Assembly: GCA_032871835.1 (NCBI GenBank)
Contig: CM065297.1
Location: 32,435,598 to 32,499,597, forward strand
Reading direction: 5' to 3'
Length of the DNA stretch: 64,000 nucleotides
Source: Dipteronia dyeriana
Lineage: Eukaryota; Streptophyta; Magnoliopsida; Sapindales; Sapindaceae
Part shown: one piece after another, positions 1 through 10,724 of the stretch
How positions within the stretch are numbered: the stretch's first letter is position 1
How the letters are laid out: every line of letters begins with the position of its first letter
Made by a program: the position numbers and the translations under genes
The notes under the pieces: model-generated
Seen by the model: the letters and a program-made list of their open reading frames with translations, nothing else
What the model was told of the DNA's origin: nothing
The model's database searches: none

Positions 1-646
1 AGCCCCCAATTTATACAAGTTACAGATGAAAATTGACAATCTGATGAATTTATAATGGAGCGTCCAGATTTCACCACTTAATCAGTGAACAATGAACAGT
101 AAACAATAACTGTGTCAGTGAAAGGCAACAGCAAATAGTGCACCGGCTTCTAGAATATAATTCTTTACAGCACGTGTACGGTGCACTCACAATTCGGGCC
201 AATAGAAATATGCCACGTCATCGGTCAATAATCTTCTAGAAAGTCACTTAATAACAGTGCACCGACTTCCAGAATGTGATTCTCTGCAGTCGCGTGTACA
301 GTGCACTCGCATTTTGGTCCAATAGGAATATGCCACGTCATCAGGAACAGTGAAAGTCAATTCTGAACAGTGAATAGTCAAAATTATAAAAATGCCCTTC
401 ATGGTCTTCCTAAGGTTTTTTACGTTCTGAACTTCAAAATGATGTTTGTTTTGCCATCTGACTTCTCCATAATTCTGAATTGATCGAACTACCTCTGAAA
501 TACAAAGAAAAATACACTGATTACTACACAACACATTTATTTAAGCGAGCGAATGAAATTATGTCTAAATTGGGGAATTAATCATATTGAAAGTGTAAAA
601 TGATGATATTATCCCTTAGTAAACATACACTTTTCAATGTTAATCA
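1..646 (-). repeat. Athila 3' LTR, partial
   Basis: This stretch matches 10058-10724 almost throughout, including the repeated AGTGAACAGT-type motifs and the terminal minus-strand TGATTAAC. It ends at 646, next to the purine-rich AGGGGGTA on the minus strand (647-654), the likely polypurine tract. The remaining half of the LTR lies upstream of the window. Confidence 0.88.
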
Positions 647-1854
647 TACCCCCTAGCCAGCTTATTGTTAATCCTTAGCAATTAAAGCAAAAATAGTAAA
701 AACTCAAATTCAATTCTCTAAACTACAAAATAGACAAACTCTCCCATACCTTTTTTCTCACCCTTTGATAACTAATCATCAATCGAGTTATCAATCAAAC
801 TTTCTTGTGCTCAATAAAGGTCAACACGATAAATATGAGATTCAGTTGAAATCAAACAACATTTTCATTCCGAAATCTCATCAGGGCTTTTTTCTTAGGC
901 AGCAGTTTTATTTTTTAAAAAAAAAAATTAACGAAATTGGAAACAAACATTCCATCTTTAATCCATGTAGCGAGCTTTAGGCCAATGACTCCCAAACCAG
1001 TTGGCTTTAGGGTGTTAAGTGTTGAAACACTCCTACGGGCTTAATTACTCGGATTACAGATATTTTTTTAAGTACATTTCCCTTAAGCTTTCTCTTTAAC
1101 CTGTATAACGAGCTTTGGGTCAATGACTCCCAAACCAGTTGGTCTTAGGGAATTAGGTGTTGAAGCACCCCTCGGACTTAATTGCTCGAGTTAAAGAGGC
1201 TACAAAATTGTACTTTTTTCTTATCTAGATTTCACCGTTTTACGTGAACACTCTATGCTTACTGAGGCATGAGGCCCGGCTATTAAGTAAGAGTTTTGGT
1301 CAAAACACACAAAATTATTATTACTATTATTATTATTATTACTATATTTTTTTAAAACAAGACTACTGCCTTCGGTTGTTACTATTGAATGATATTTCAG
1401 AACTAAATATCGTAAAATCTCAACCTATTGCACATAATCACGTGTCAATGTGCGTGTGTCTAGAATAGTTCGAAAAATTTCTCAAGATGACTGAATGAAC
1501 AAAAGGATTAGTCAATGATATCACAAAGAAAAGTTTATAAATTTGAATAGTCAGAAGAGAAAAAAATGCATCATAACTACAAAGATGCATCTCAGAAGTA
1601 TCTAAGATCTCCTTATTCGGCCATCTTTACAAAAAAAAATGGTCAGAAGTTAGGTTTTTTTTTTTGAAAAATAAAATTTATTTAATCAACTATCCCTTCC
1701 CCCCAACCAGAACGAGATATTGTCCCCAATGTATTTATAAGAGTTAAGGTTTAGATGATATCACCTGAACAACTTGAAAGACAACAAAATCCTACAAAAC
1801 AACAAAAGAAATAAAAAATAAAGGAAAATAAAATGCATAAAAACCATGGGACAA
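647..1854 (-). other. Athila 3' non-coding region with two-unit repeat and ATT microsatellite
   Basis: There is no gene here. A repeat of about 135 bp occurs twice (starting near 965 and 1100), sharing the phrase CAATGACTCCCAAACCAGTT followed by a line about GTGTTGAA(A/G)CAC. An ATT-rich microsatellite lies at 1316-1345 and a poly-T tract at 1655-1665. On the minus strand, 1690-1735 carries the TTGGGGACAAT and G-run phrase that I associate with the 3' part of Athila elements. Confidence 0.6.
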
Positions 1855-2506
1855 TTACAAACTGAGATTCAAATCAATTCAACATTTCTTGTTCTCTTCA
1901 TCAATGGACCAATAAATTTTGGAGGTTGAGGGATCTGGCTCATAATTAAAAGCTTATAACTGGTCAATCATCTCATGAGGATTTGAAACAGAGATAAAGA
2001 TTTTTTGGATTGAAGGTAGAATGTAATAATTTTTCTGAGCATGATCAAGAAATGAAAGCAAACCATCATAAAATTTATTAACATTCAACAAACCGATGGG
2101 TTTCTCATGGATGTTTAGTTGTGCCCAAGATGCCATTGTAAATATTTCTTCTAAGGTTCTAAAACCACCTGGTAAAGCCATAACGCATCAACATGATGTA
2201 ACATAGCAGTCAATCGTTCAAGCATACCTGAAACAACTAGCTCTTTGCCGTTTGTCTTTTCGATGATGTCTGCTGTGACCATAGGTTTTGGGACAATACC
2301 CAGAACTTGACTACCTACGTCTCATGCAGCTCGTGAAACACACCCCATTAATCACAAGTTACCTCCACCATACACTAGGTGTATTTTCCTTTCAACCAAA
2401 ACCTTACCAAGATGAGTTGCAGCATTAACAACTCTCTGTATTTCCCATAATTGGTGCCACCAAACACACAAATATTTGTGAATCGTTTAGTTGAAGGTGA
2501 GCCCAT
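1855..2506 (-). pseudogene. LOG-like cytokinin riboside 5'-monophosphate phosphoribohydrolase pseudogene
   Basis: Intact LOG enzymes release free-base cytokinin from its nucleoside monophosphate. The minus strand contains, in family order and without introns, the N-terminal ICVFGGTNYGK block (ICVFCGSS in active enzymes), the LVYGGG block, a VLGIVPKPM block, the signature PGGFRTLEE (usual form PGGxGTxEE), then WAQLNIHEKPIGLLNV, FYDGLLSFLDHA and a tail with EPDPSTS ending in DLNLSL. Stops, at least one frameshift near 2180 and the altered catalytic signature show that it is dead. Plant LOG genes normally have several introns, so an intronless copy suggests a retrocopy. It lies inside the Athila element in the same orientation as its genes, between the 3' ORF and the polypurine tract. 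The subtype with this C-terminal tail resembles LOGL10-like proteins; that placement is from memory. Confidence 0.85.
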
Positions 2507-2739
2507 TAATGCACTCTCTGAATTTTTCTTTTGAATGTTTATGAGTGCTTGAAGTAAAAAGGAAAACAAATGCTTGTATTTATAGATCTCGAAAGGAAAC
2601 AAAATGATACACCTATATGTATAGGGCAGTGAATTTGTCAACGATAATAGATCCAAATGGTTCAAAAATCAAAAGTAAAAAACAATAATTACAAAAGACA
2701 TTAAATGTGGAAGGAAAAAGATAATAAAAACAAAAAGAT

Positions 2740-3363
2740 ATTCACTGGTAGTTGTGAATGTGGCTCACATCTTTTTTCTGATTTTACGTCCAGAAACGGC
2801 TTCAGGGCCCTCTATGGGTCTGGGATATGCTTCCCATCCAATTTTCTTATAAATTGGCAATCAGGGTCTTTTACAGTGAGATTCCCAAGACTATATTGTG
2901 CTTGTTATTTTTGAAATTGTGGCCATAATCGATCAATTGTCATTTGCACATATACACTAGGATGTGCATCAAGAGTCATTAGGATATTATCCAATGAATC
3001 TCTACGCAAATCATGCCTAATGAATAAAATTTTATCTTCCCGATTATTAGATACCATTCCTAAAGAACGACAATGTGTGTTGCAAGTTGTACGTGCACAT
3101 TTGTGACAAGTTACACCTAACTTCTTAGCTCTTCATTTTCTTGTGAGGTTACTTCTTCTAAAACCAGGCATGTAAGATATAAATGAATCAGCAGACTCAC
3201 CTGCTAGACGTACCTTAGCTTCGATCAACCAGCAAATTTTAATAGGAATGTTGTTTATCATCTGTAAGCGTAATCTTTCGGAACGTGCTTTGTAAAAAAA
3301 ATTCAGAGCATTTTGGGGCAACGATGGAAAATGTTTTCGCAGGTTTGTGAAAATTGTATCCAT
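2740..3363 (-). pseudogene. Athila 3' ORF downstream of integrase (env-like position), broken
   Basis: The minus strand reads an open stretch of 76 codons starting at 3363. After one stop it continues in the same frame with a cysteine/histidine cluster, CHKCARTTCNTHC, and conserved-looking text to about 2740. Athila elements often carry an extra ORF after integrase, sometimes called env-like. Position and orientation fit that, but I recognise no envelope features: no signal peptide and no clear membrane segment. Function is unknown. Confidence 0.45.
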
Positions 3364-3577
3364 GCCTTGTTTTTAGGATCAGTTATTTAGGAAACTGAAT
3401 TAAACCGACTTGAATTGTCACGGAGTACTGTTATCCCCTACTTAACCAGAGTTATATAACAAAACACACCAAGAAAAAATTGAACCTTGAAATTAATCCT
3501 GTAAAAATTCACGTAAAAGTGATCAAAAACAAAAATAATAATTGCAAATACAAATAAAGTCAAAAGCAAAGGTTTGT

Positions 3578-4800
3578 TTACTCACCGTTGTAACAAGGGT
3601 CAGAAAGGACGGCAGAGTCTTCTTGAAAATCTGTATTTTCTAATAATGGTTTCACACGTTGTCCATTTTCTTTAAACACGTTACCATTCCTAGGATTCTC
3701 AATATCAAGAGCACCATATGGATACACGTGTTTCACAACAAATGGACCACTCCACTTTGATTTCAATTAACCAGGAAATAAATGAAGTCGAGAATTATAA
3801 AGCAAAACCTTTTGACCAACTTCAAATGATCTTCTTAAAATTTGTCTGTCATGAAAGGTGTTAGATTTTTCTTTAAGCATTTTTACATTTTCATATGCAT
3901 CATTTCTTAATTCTTCAAGTTCATTTATTTACAACTTGCGCAATTCACCAGCATCATTTAGGTTAGAATTGAAAGCTTTAATGGCCCAATATGCTTTTTT
4001 CTCATGTTCAATAGGTAAGTGGCAATGTTTTCCATAAACTAAACGATAAGGAGACATACCTAAAGATGTTTTGAATACAGTGTGGTAAGCCTAAAGTGCA
4101 TCATTTAGTCTAAGAGACCAATCTTTTCGATCAGGGATAACTATTTTTTGCAAGATATGTTTTATTTCTCTATTTGCAAACTCAACTTGACCACTTGTTT
4201 GAGGGTGGTATGGTGTGGCAATTTTGTGTGTGACTCCATATTTCTTCATTAAAGACTCAAAAGGCTTGTTACATAAGTGTTTGCCTCCATCGCTGATAAT
4301 GACTCAAGGGATTCCAAATCGACTCAAAAGATTTTCCTTTAAAAACTTAATCATTGTTTTATGATCATTATTTCGACAAGGAATTGCCTCAACCCATTTT
4401 GACACATAATCAACAGCAACCAAAATGTACAAAAATCCAAATGACGGTAGAAATGGACCAAATCAATTCCCCAACAATCAAATATTTCAATGACAAGAAT
4501 GGGGTTTAAAGGCATCATGTTTCGCTTGGAAATGGATCCTAAATTTTGACAATTTTCACAGGTTTTACAGAATGCATGTGCGTCTTTAAACAAGGTGGGC
4601 CAATTAAATCCACACTATAAGATTTTTATAGCCGTTTTCTTTGACGAAAAATGACCACCACATGCTTAAGAATGACAAAATTCAATGACACTACTTACCT
4701 CGTTGCCTGGAATACACCGTCGAACAATTTGATCAGGACAATACTTGAATAAGTATGGGTCATCCCAGTAAAAACGTTTTACCTTGGTCAAAAATTTCTT
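3578..4800 (-). pseudogene. Athila integrase, broken
   Basis: On the minus strand the integrase zinc-binding region is visible (a GGHF histidine block near 4650, then CKTCENC near 4560), followed by the start of the catalytic core at WGIDLVHF, where the first catalytic aspartate sits. The frame is lost after about 4470. The C-terminal domain reappears at 3766-3578 with SKWSGPFVVKHVYPYGA and NGQRVKPLLE, typical of Gypsy integrase ends. Stops between 3767 and 4350 prevent a complete core. Confidence 0.8.
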
Positions 4801-4956
4801 TTTGTCCTATGCATTCCAATCGAGTGCCATCATTGCTGTTGCGAGATAACTAACAACGTCATCATACCAAGGCAAAGTTGTGATAGAGAATAAAAGAACA
4901 TCTGGAAAAGAATCATTGGTGGGTGCTTTATCAAATGACGACTCAGCGGTGAGTCA

Positions 4957-6219
4957 TCATAAATGGTTTGCAACGACATTTTCAGCACCTTTTTTATCCT
5001 TGATTGTGAGATTGAATTCTTGTAGCAACAAAATCCAGCGAATCAATCTTGGCTTTGCATCCTGTTTAGACATTAAATACTTCAAAGCATCGTGATCAGT
5101 AAAAATAATGGTTGAAACGCCAATCAAGTATGACCGAAATTTATCAAATGCAAATATCACAGCAAGTAATTCTTTCTCAGTGGTGGTGTAATTCATTTGT
5201 GCACAATTCAAAGTTTTAGTTGTGTAATTAATCACAAAAGGCTTACCTTCTCTTCTCTGTCCTAAGACTGCTCCAACAGCAAAATCACTCGCATCACACA
5301 TCAATTCAAAAGGCAATGACCAATAAAGGGATTGCATGATAGGAGCAGATGTTAAAAGGTCAATTATCTTTTTAAAGGACTCTTTACACTCTTATGTCCA
5401 TTCGAACTTTGCATCTTTTAATAAGAGGTTACAAAGTGGTTTAGATATGACACTGAAATCTTTAATAAACCTCTTATGAAATCCTGCATGCCCTAAAAAT
5501 GACCGCACATCTTTGACTGTTTGTGGTGGTGGTAACTTCGAAATGACTTCAATTTTTGCATTATCAACCTTGATTTCTTTAGATGACACAACATGACCCA
5601 AAACAATTCCAGATGTGGTCATGTAATGACACTTTTACGAGTTAAGCACAAGTCCTTTTTCTATACAACGTTTCAAGACTCTTTCCAAGTTATTCAGACA
5701 TTCATCAAAAGAATTCCCAAACACAGTTAAATAATCCATAAAGACCTCTAAACAATGTCCAATCATGTCACTAAAAATGCTTAGCATGCATCGTTGAAAT
5801 GTGGCCAGAGCATTACACAAACCAAATGTCATTCTTCTAAATGCAAAGGTTCCAAAAGGACATGTAAATGTGGTCTTTTCTTGGTCTTCTAATGAAATGG
5901 GAATTTGATAGTATCCAGAATACCCATCAAGAAAGTAGTAGTAGAGATGTCCTGCTACTCCTTCTAAAATCTGGTCAAGGAATGGAAGGGGAAAATGATC
6001 TTTTCTAGTGGCATCATTTAAATTTCTATAATAAATGTATATGCGCCAACTATATGGAACACGAGTTGGAATTAACTCACCCTTTTTATTTTTAACAACA
6101 GTGATTCCAGATTTTTTTGGCACGACTTGTGTAGAACTCACCCACTTACTATCAGAGATAGGGTAGATAATTCTCACGTCAAGTAATTTACGAACTTCGG
6201 TCTTGACAACTTTTTTCAT
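4957..6219 (-). pseudogene. Athila reverse transcriptase and RNase H, broken
   Basis: The RT palm is in an open frame at 6219-5635: WVSSTQVVPKKSG, then GYYQIPI, FTCPFGTFAFRRM and FGLCNALATFQRCM. The normally invariant FMDD catalytic box reads FMDY (codon GAT TAT near 5735), so the second catalytic aspartate is lost. After a stop the frame continues at 5622-5392 (LGHVVS, VRSFLGHAGFHKRFI). RNase H follows at 5337-4957, with [24 protein letters not shown] and [10 protein letters not shown]. The stop near 5630 and a break near 5390 split the polyprotein. Confidence 0.88.
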
Positions 6220-6559
6220 GTGTGGGTTTAGTCTTCTTTGGGGTTGTCAATATGTTTTAGCATGTTCCTCTAAATTTATTCGATGTGAACAAATCAATGG
6301 GTTAATACCTTTCAAATCTTTCAAAGTCCAACCAATTGCATTCTTATTTTTCTTTAAAAACATGTAGCAACTTACCTTCTTGCTCTTCTGTGAGGTTAGA
6401 AGAGATTACCACTGGGTAGGTCTGCTTGTCTCCAAGGCACGTATATTTGAGTCCTTCTGGTAAGGGCTTCAAATCCAGTTGAGGTGCTTTTTCTTCTGGT
6501 TCGTCATCTTTTTGTTCCAATTCTTTAAAATCTAAAGTGTCTCCTTCTTCTTCGGCAAC

Positions 6560-7273
6560 CTAAAAACAATTATCAAGATGTGAATGCAAGCATAACTCAG
6601 GTGAATTGATCAAACAAACTTCAAATGAGTTAAAAGAATCCTTCTGAACATGATCTTCAACAATAGTTTCAATAATGTCTACATCTTCATCTTCATTTTC
6701 ATAATCAAATGGTTCCTTAGACATGTTGAAAACATTAATCTTAATTTCCATATTTCCAAAAGACATGTTCATTATTCCATTCTTGCAATTAATCAAGGCA
6801 TTTGCAGTAGCTAAAAATGGATGACCCAATATAACAGGAATTGGTTTGTGCTCATTAACAACAGGTTGTGTTTCCAAGACAATAAAATGTAATGGGTAGA
6901 TAGATTTATCGACTTGTAATAACACATCTTCCACTATTCCTTTTGGTATTTTAATTGACCTATCAGCAAAACAAAATATGGTTGAAGTCGGCTTTAACTC
7001 ACCAAGTTTAAGTCGCTGATAAAATAAGTATCTGAGCAAATTTACACTAGCACCTAGGTCAAGTAAAGCATGCTCAATTTTACAGTCACCAATTATGGAG
7101 GAAATAGTGGGACAACAAGGATCTTTATATTTCAAAACACTTTTATTGGAAAGAATGGAACTAACCTGTTCAGCCATAAAGGCTTTCTTTCTTACCTGAT
7201 GCTTCCTTTTCACAGTGCACAGATCCTTCAAAAATTTGGCATAGGAAGGTACCTGTTTCATTGCGTCCAACAA
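6560..7273 (-). pseudogene. Athila aspartic protease region
   Basis: An open frame of 237 codons. The retroviral-type protease core is visible: DLGASVNLL (active-site D-G equivalent), SIKIPKGIVEDVLLQVD and VILGHPFLATANALI. An acidic linker (YENEDEDVDIIET) follows. This is the best preserved Athila segment, but it is separated by stops from gag (right) and RT (left). Confidence 0.85.
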
Positions 7274-7436
7274 AGGGATATTGATCTTTAACTGTTTGAA
7301 AATTTCAAAAATCTTTGAGTGGATGCTTCAATTTCTGTGAATATTTAAGAGTCTGAGGATATGGAAGTGTAGATGGAGATTCAATTATTTCTTCGTCAAC
7401 AGTGGTTTCATTAACCCCTTCCTTACCCTTGGAAAA

Positions 7437-9012
7437 TCACTCATCATCATTTTTACCAGATTCAAGAATAGGTTTTTCGATGACCTTACCGCTACGAAGA
7501 GTTATAATTGATTTGACGTGATCTGGGCGTTGGTTATTATCATTTGAACTTGACTGACTCTTGGGATTTGGTTGTGGTTGAGATGGAAACTTACCTTTTT
7601 CGTGTTTGGTGAGTGTAGAAGCAATCTTTGTCAAAGTATCTTTAACATTTGTCAAGGTTTGTGCAGTTTGGCTATTAATGGATTCTTGTTTCTCAATGAA
7701 TGAATGCAAAGTGTCTTCTAGGTTTTTCTTAGATGGTGGGACATAAGGTGCATAACCTTGAGAGTTTTGGAAATTCTGGTGTGTTTGTGGATGTGATGGA
7801 CCTGGTGGTTGTGAAGACTGGGCTTGATTGTTGTTCCTCCAACTAAATTTTGGATGATTTCTCCAACCATGATTGTAGGTTTGTGAGTATGAGTTGGAAT
7901 TTGGCTTGTTGAAAGTGTACAAAGCATTGGCTTGTTCATGAAGGAAATCTTTTAAGGCTGGTAAAGTTGGGCAACTATGAGTGATATGATCATTAGAATC
8001 ACATACATGACATGCAATTTCTTGTACAGATTTTACATGTTCACTCTTTTTAGTTTCTAAAGCTTCTACTTTCCTAGCTACGTATGCAAATCTAGCTTGA
8101 AAGTCATGATCTTCCTTAAGATTGTAAATGCCTCCATTAGATGGAGATGGTTGTGGTTTGCTCATGGACTCATAGGAACCAATGGTGTCCCAATTTTGAG
8201 CATTTTCGACAATGTGGTCAAGCTAGTCAAGTGCTTCTTCGAGATTTTTGTCCCTGAACTCCCCATTACACATCATCTCAATGACTTGTCTACTTTAGGG
8301 TGTGAGTCCCTCGTAGAAATATGACACTATCCTCCATGTTTAAAAACCGTGATGTGGAAAGACATTTAACAACTCTTTGAACCTATCCCAACATTGGTAA
8401 AGTGTTTCCTTAGGTTTTTGGGTAAATGAAGTGATTACCTCTTAAGAGAGTTTGTTCTATGAGGTGGAATTTTTTTTTTTTAAGAACTGTTGTTTCATGT
8501 GATTCCAAGTTCGGATTGATCCTGACCTAAGGTTTTGTAACCAAGCTTTACCTTTATCTTTTAAGGAAAAAGGAAAAAACTTAAGCCTGATTATATCCAT
8601 GCTAACATTTTGGTCAGTGCAAGTGTTACAGACTTCCTCAAACTCCTTAAGATGCAAATATGGGTTTTCAGATTCGAGATCGAGAAAATTAGGTAAAAGT
8701 TGAATGATTCCCGGTTTAAAATTAAAGTGTGCTGCATTTGGTGGGAAAGCTATGCATGAAGGTGCTCTTGTACGTGTGGGATTCATACAGTCTCTAAGAG
8801 TTCTAGGTGGATTTGGGTTAATGTATTTGGTCAAGGTCAATATAAGGCGGATGGTTGCTGTGTTGAGATATGTTGTCAAGGTTGTCTAAAAGGTTCTCGG
8901 TTTGGTTTCCTGTTGGATGTCTAAGTGGGTTTTCAGCCATGTTGTTGGTGAATGTGGGTGATTGTGATCTCTTAATTAATCTACCACTAGATGTTCGAGA
9001 GCAACGTCTCAT
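7437..9012 (-). pseudogene. Athila gag, broken
   Basis: The minus-strand frames at 9012-8818 and 8879-8457 give the capsid start (motifs HLKEFEEVCNT, FPFSLKDKGKAWL, IRTWNHMKQQFL), as in plant Gypsy gag. After an interrupted stretch, 8165-7437 carries a CCHC zinc knuckle (CHVCDSNDHITHSC) and a Q/S/N-rich tail. Frameshifts near 8820 and stops at 8166-8456 break the reading frame. Confidence 0.85.
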
Positions 9013-9367
9013 GCAAATTTAATGAGGGTTCATGGAGGTGAAATACACAAAAATGAAGAAAAAAAAAAGAAAAAGTGATAAAAAAAACAAGATGCAAAAT
9101 TCTAGGGGTGTAAATGCAAATATACACAAGTGTTGGGTGAAAATGCAAGTACCTATAAATCTAGGGACTAAAGTGAAAATATGAGAGATAGAGGACTAAT
9201 ATGCAAAAGTGAAAAGTAAAATGACCTATATGCAAATACAAACTAGATCTAGGCTAAAATGTAAAACGGAGTACAAAATGAGAACAAGGAATATTAGAGA
9301 AAAAAAATAGCAAAGCTAAAATAAAATTAAAAAGAAATTATTTCTACAAAGAAAATGCGAACTTACC

Positions 9368-9385
9368 TCCCTAGCAGCGGCGCCA
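9368..9385 (-). promoter_or_regulatory. Athila primer binding site
   Basis: The minus strand reads TGGCGCCGCTGCTAGGG directly after the 5' LTR. TGGCGCC is the usual start of the primer site in Athila elements, complementary to the 3' end of a tRNA (commonly Asp). It fixes the inner border of the LTR at about 9392. Confidence 0.75.
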
Positions 9386-9391
9386 AAAACT

Positions 9392-10724
9392 TGGCACGTC
9401 CCTAAGAAGTGTTCCTACTCCCAAGTATAAGAGTGTCAAATAAATAAATTAACCGGTAATACCGAGTCTAACCACAGGGAGGTTGTTCACTTGTCCTTGT
9501 AGAAATAATTATCTAGATTAATTACTAAGCTTGTTATAAAATATAAATCAATTAAAATTAAAACTGAGGCTAAGGGATCCACTGTTGGTAATTCGATTAT
9601 GATCCAATTATTAGTATGTAGTCCAGATTAATGGGAGAGTATTCCACTCCACTAACCATTCTCTGATATATATGGGCAAAAGTACCCAATGTGCTAGACA
9701 ACATTTGTCTGTCTACAGTGAGTCAAAACTCCACAAAGATCAGAGGGGAGAAACCATTCTCTGATGGATATGGGTAAAAGTACCCACTGTGCTAGACAAT
9801 ATCTGTCTGTCTACAGTGAGTCAAAAACTCCACAAAGATCAGAGAGGAGAAAACAAAAAAATAATAAACTTACAAAAAATGGATCATATTTTCCATACCA
9901 ACAGTATCACCTTTGGCCCTAGCTATATAAAATTAGCCAGACATAATTTAACTAGAAAATAGTTTTTTTATTTAAACTGAGAATTTGAGAACAAAATAGA
10001 GAGAATTTCACAAATACAATATCATATTTGGATTCAGAATGTGCAAATTAGGGGGGAGAGGTCCCCTATTTATACAAAATACGGATGAAAATTTAACCAT
10101 CGGATAAATTTAGAATGGAGCGTCCAGATTTCACCACGTCATCTGTGAACAGTGAACAGTAACCGCATCAGTGAAAGTCAACAGTGAATAGTGAACAGTG
10201 CATCGGCTTCTAGAATATGATTCCCTATAGCACGTGTACGGTGCACTCATAATTTGGGCCAATAGAAATGTGTCAAGTCATCGATCAATAATCTTCTAGA
10301 AAGTCAACTATGAACAATGCATCGACTTCTAGAATGTGATTCTCTGCAGTCTCGTGTATGGTGCACTCGCAGTTCGGTCCAATAAGAATGTGTCTGTCAT
10401 CAGGAACAGTGAAAGTCAACTGTGAACATTGAAAGTCAACTCTGAACAGTGAATAGTCAAAATTATAAAATGTCCTTCATAGTCTTCCTAAGGTTTTTGA
10501 TGTTCTAAACTTGAAAATAATGTTTGTTTTGTCATCTGACTTCTCTATAATTCTGAATTGACCAAATTACCTTTGAAATACAAAGAAAAATACATTGATT
10601 ACTACACAACACATTTATTTAAGCGAGCGAACGAAATTATGTCTAAATTGGGGAATTAATCATATTGGAAGTGTAAAATGATGATATTATCCCTTAGTAA
10701 ACATACACTTTTCAGTGTTAATCA
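9392..10724 (-). repeat. Athila 5' LTR, complete, with internal 98-bp tandem duplication
   Basis: About 1333 bp, running on the minus strand from TGATTAAC (10724) to GTGCCA (9392), with TG...CA ends. Its outer half matches 1-646. A unit beginning ACCATTCTCTGAT occurs twice (9655-9752 and 9753-9850), containing GTCTGTCTACAGTGAGTCAA in both. No ORF is present. Confidence 0.85.

Larger units (their letters stand above)
1..10724 (-). mobile_element. Athila-type Ty3/Gypsy retrotransposon (3' LTR truncated by window edge)
   Basis: Reading on the minus strand, the order is 5' LTR (9392-10724), primer site, gag, protease, RT-RNase H, integrase, a further 3' ORF, a captured LOG-like pseudogene, a G-rich polypurine tract and the 3' LTR (from 646 leftwards, leaving the window at base 1). 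The long LTRs, the TGGCGCC primer site, the DLGAS protease motif and the motif TTGGGGACAAT on the minus strand near 1720 fit the Athila lineage of Gypsy elements. All ORFs are interrupted, so it cannot encode its own enzymes. On the right it abuts a Copia-I LTR that is continuous in the other Copia-I copy, so it inserted into that LTR. The matching left flank and target duplication lie outside the window. Confidence 0.9.

Noticed and set aside
7070..7291. Plus-strand ORF opposite the Athila protease
   Set aside because: It is the shadow of the minus-strand protease frame.
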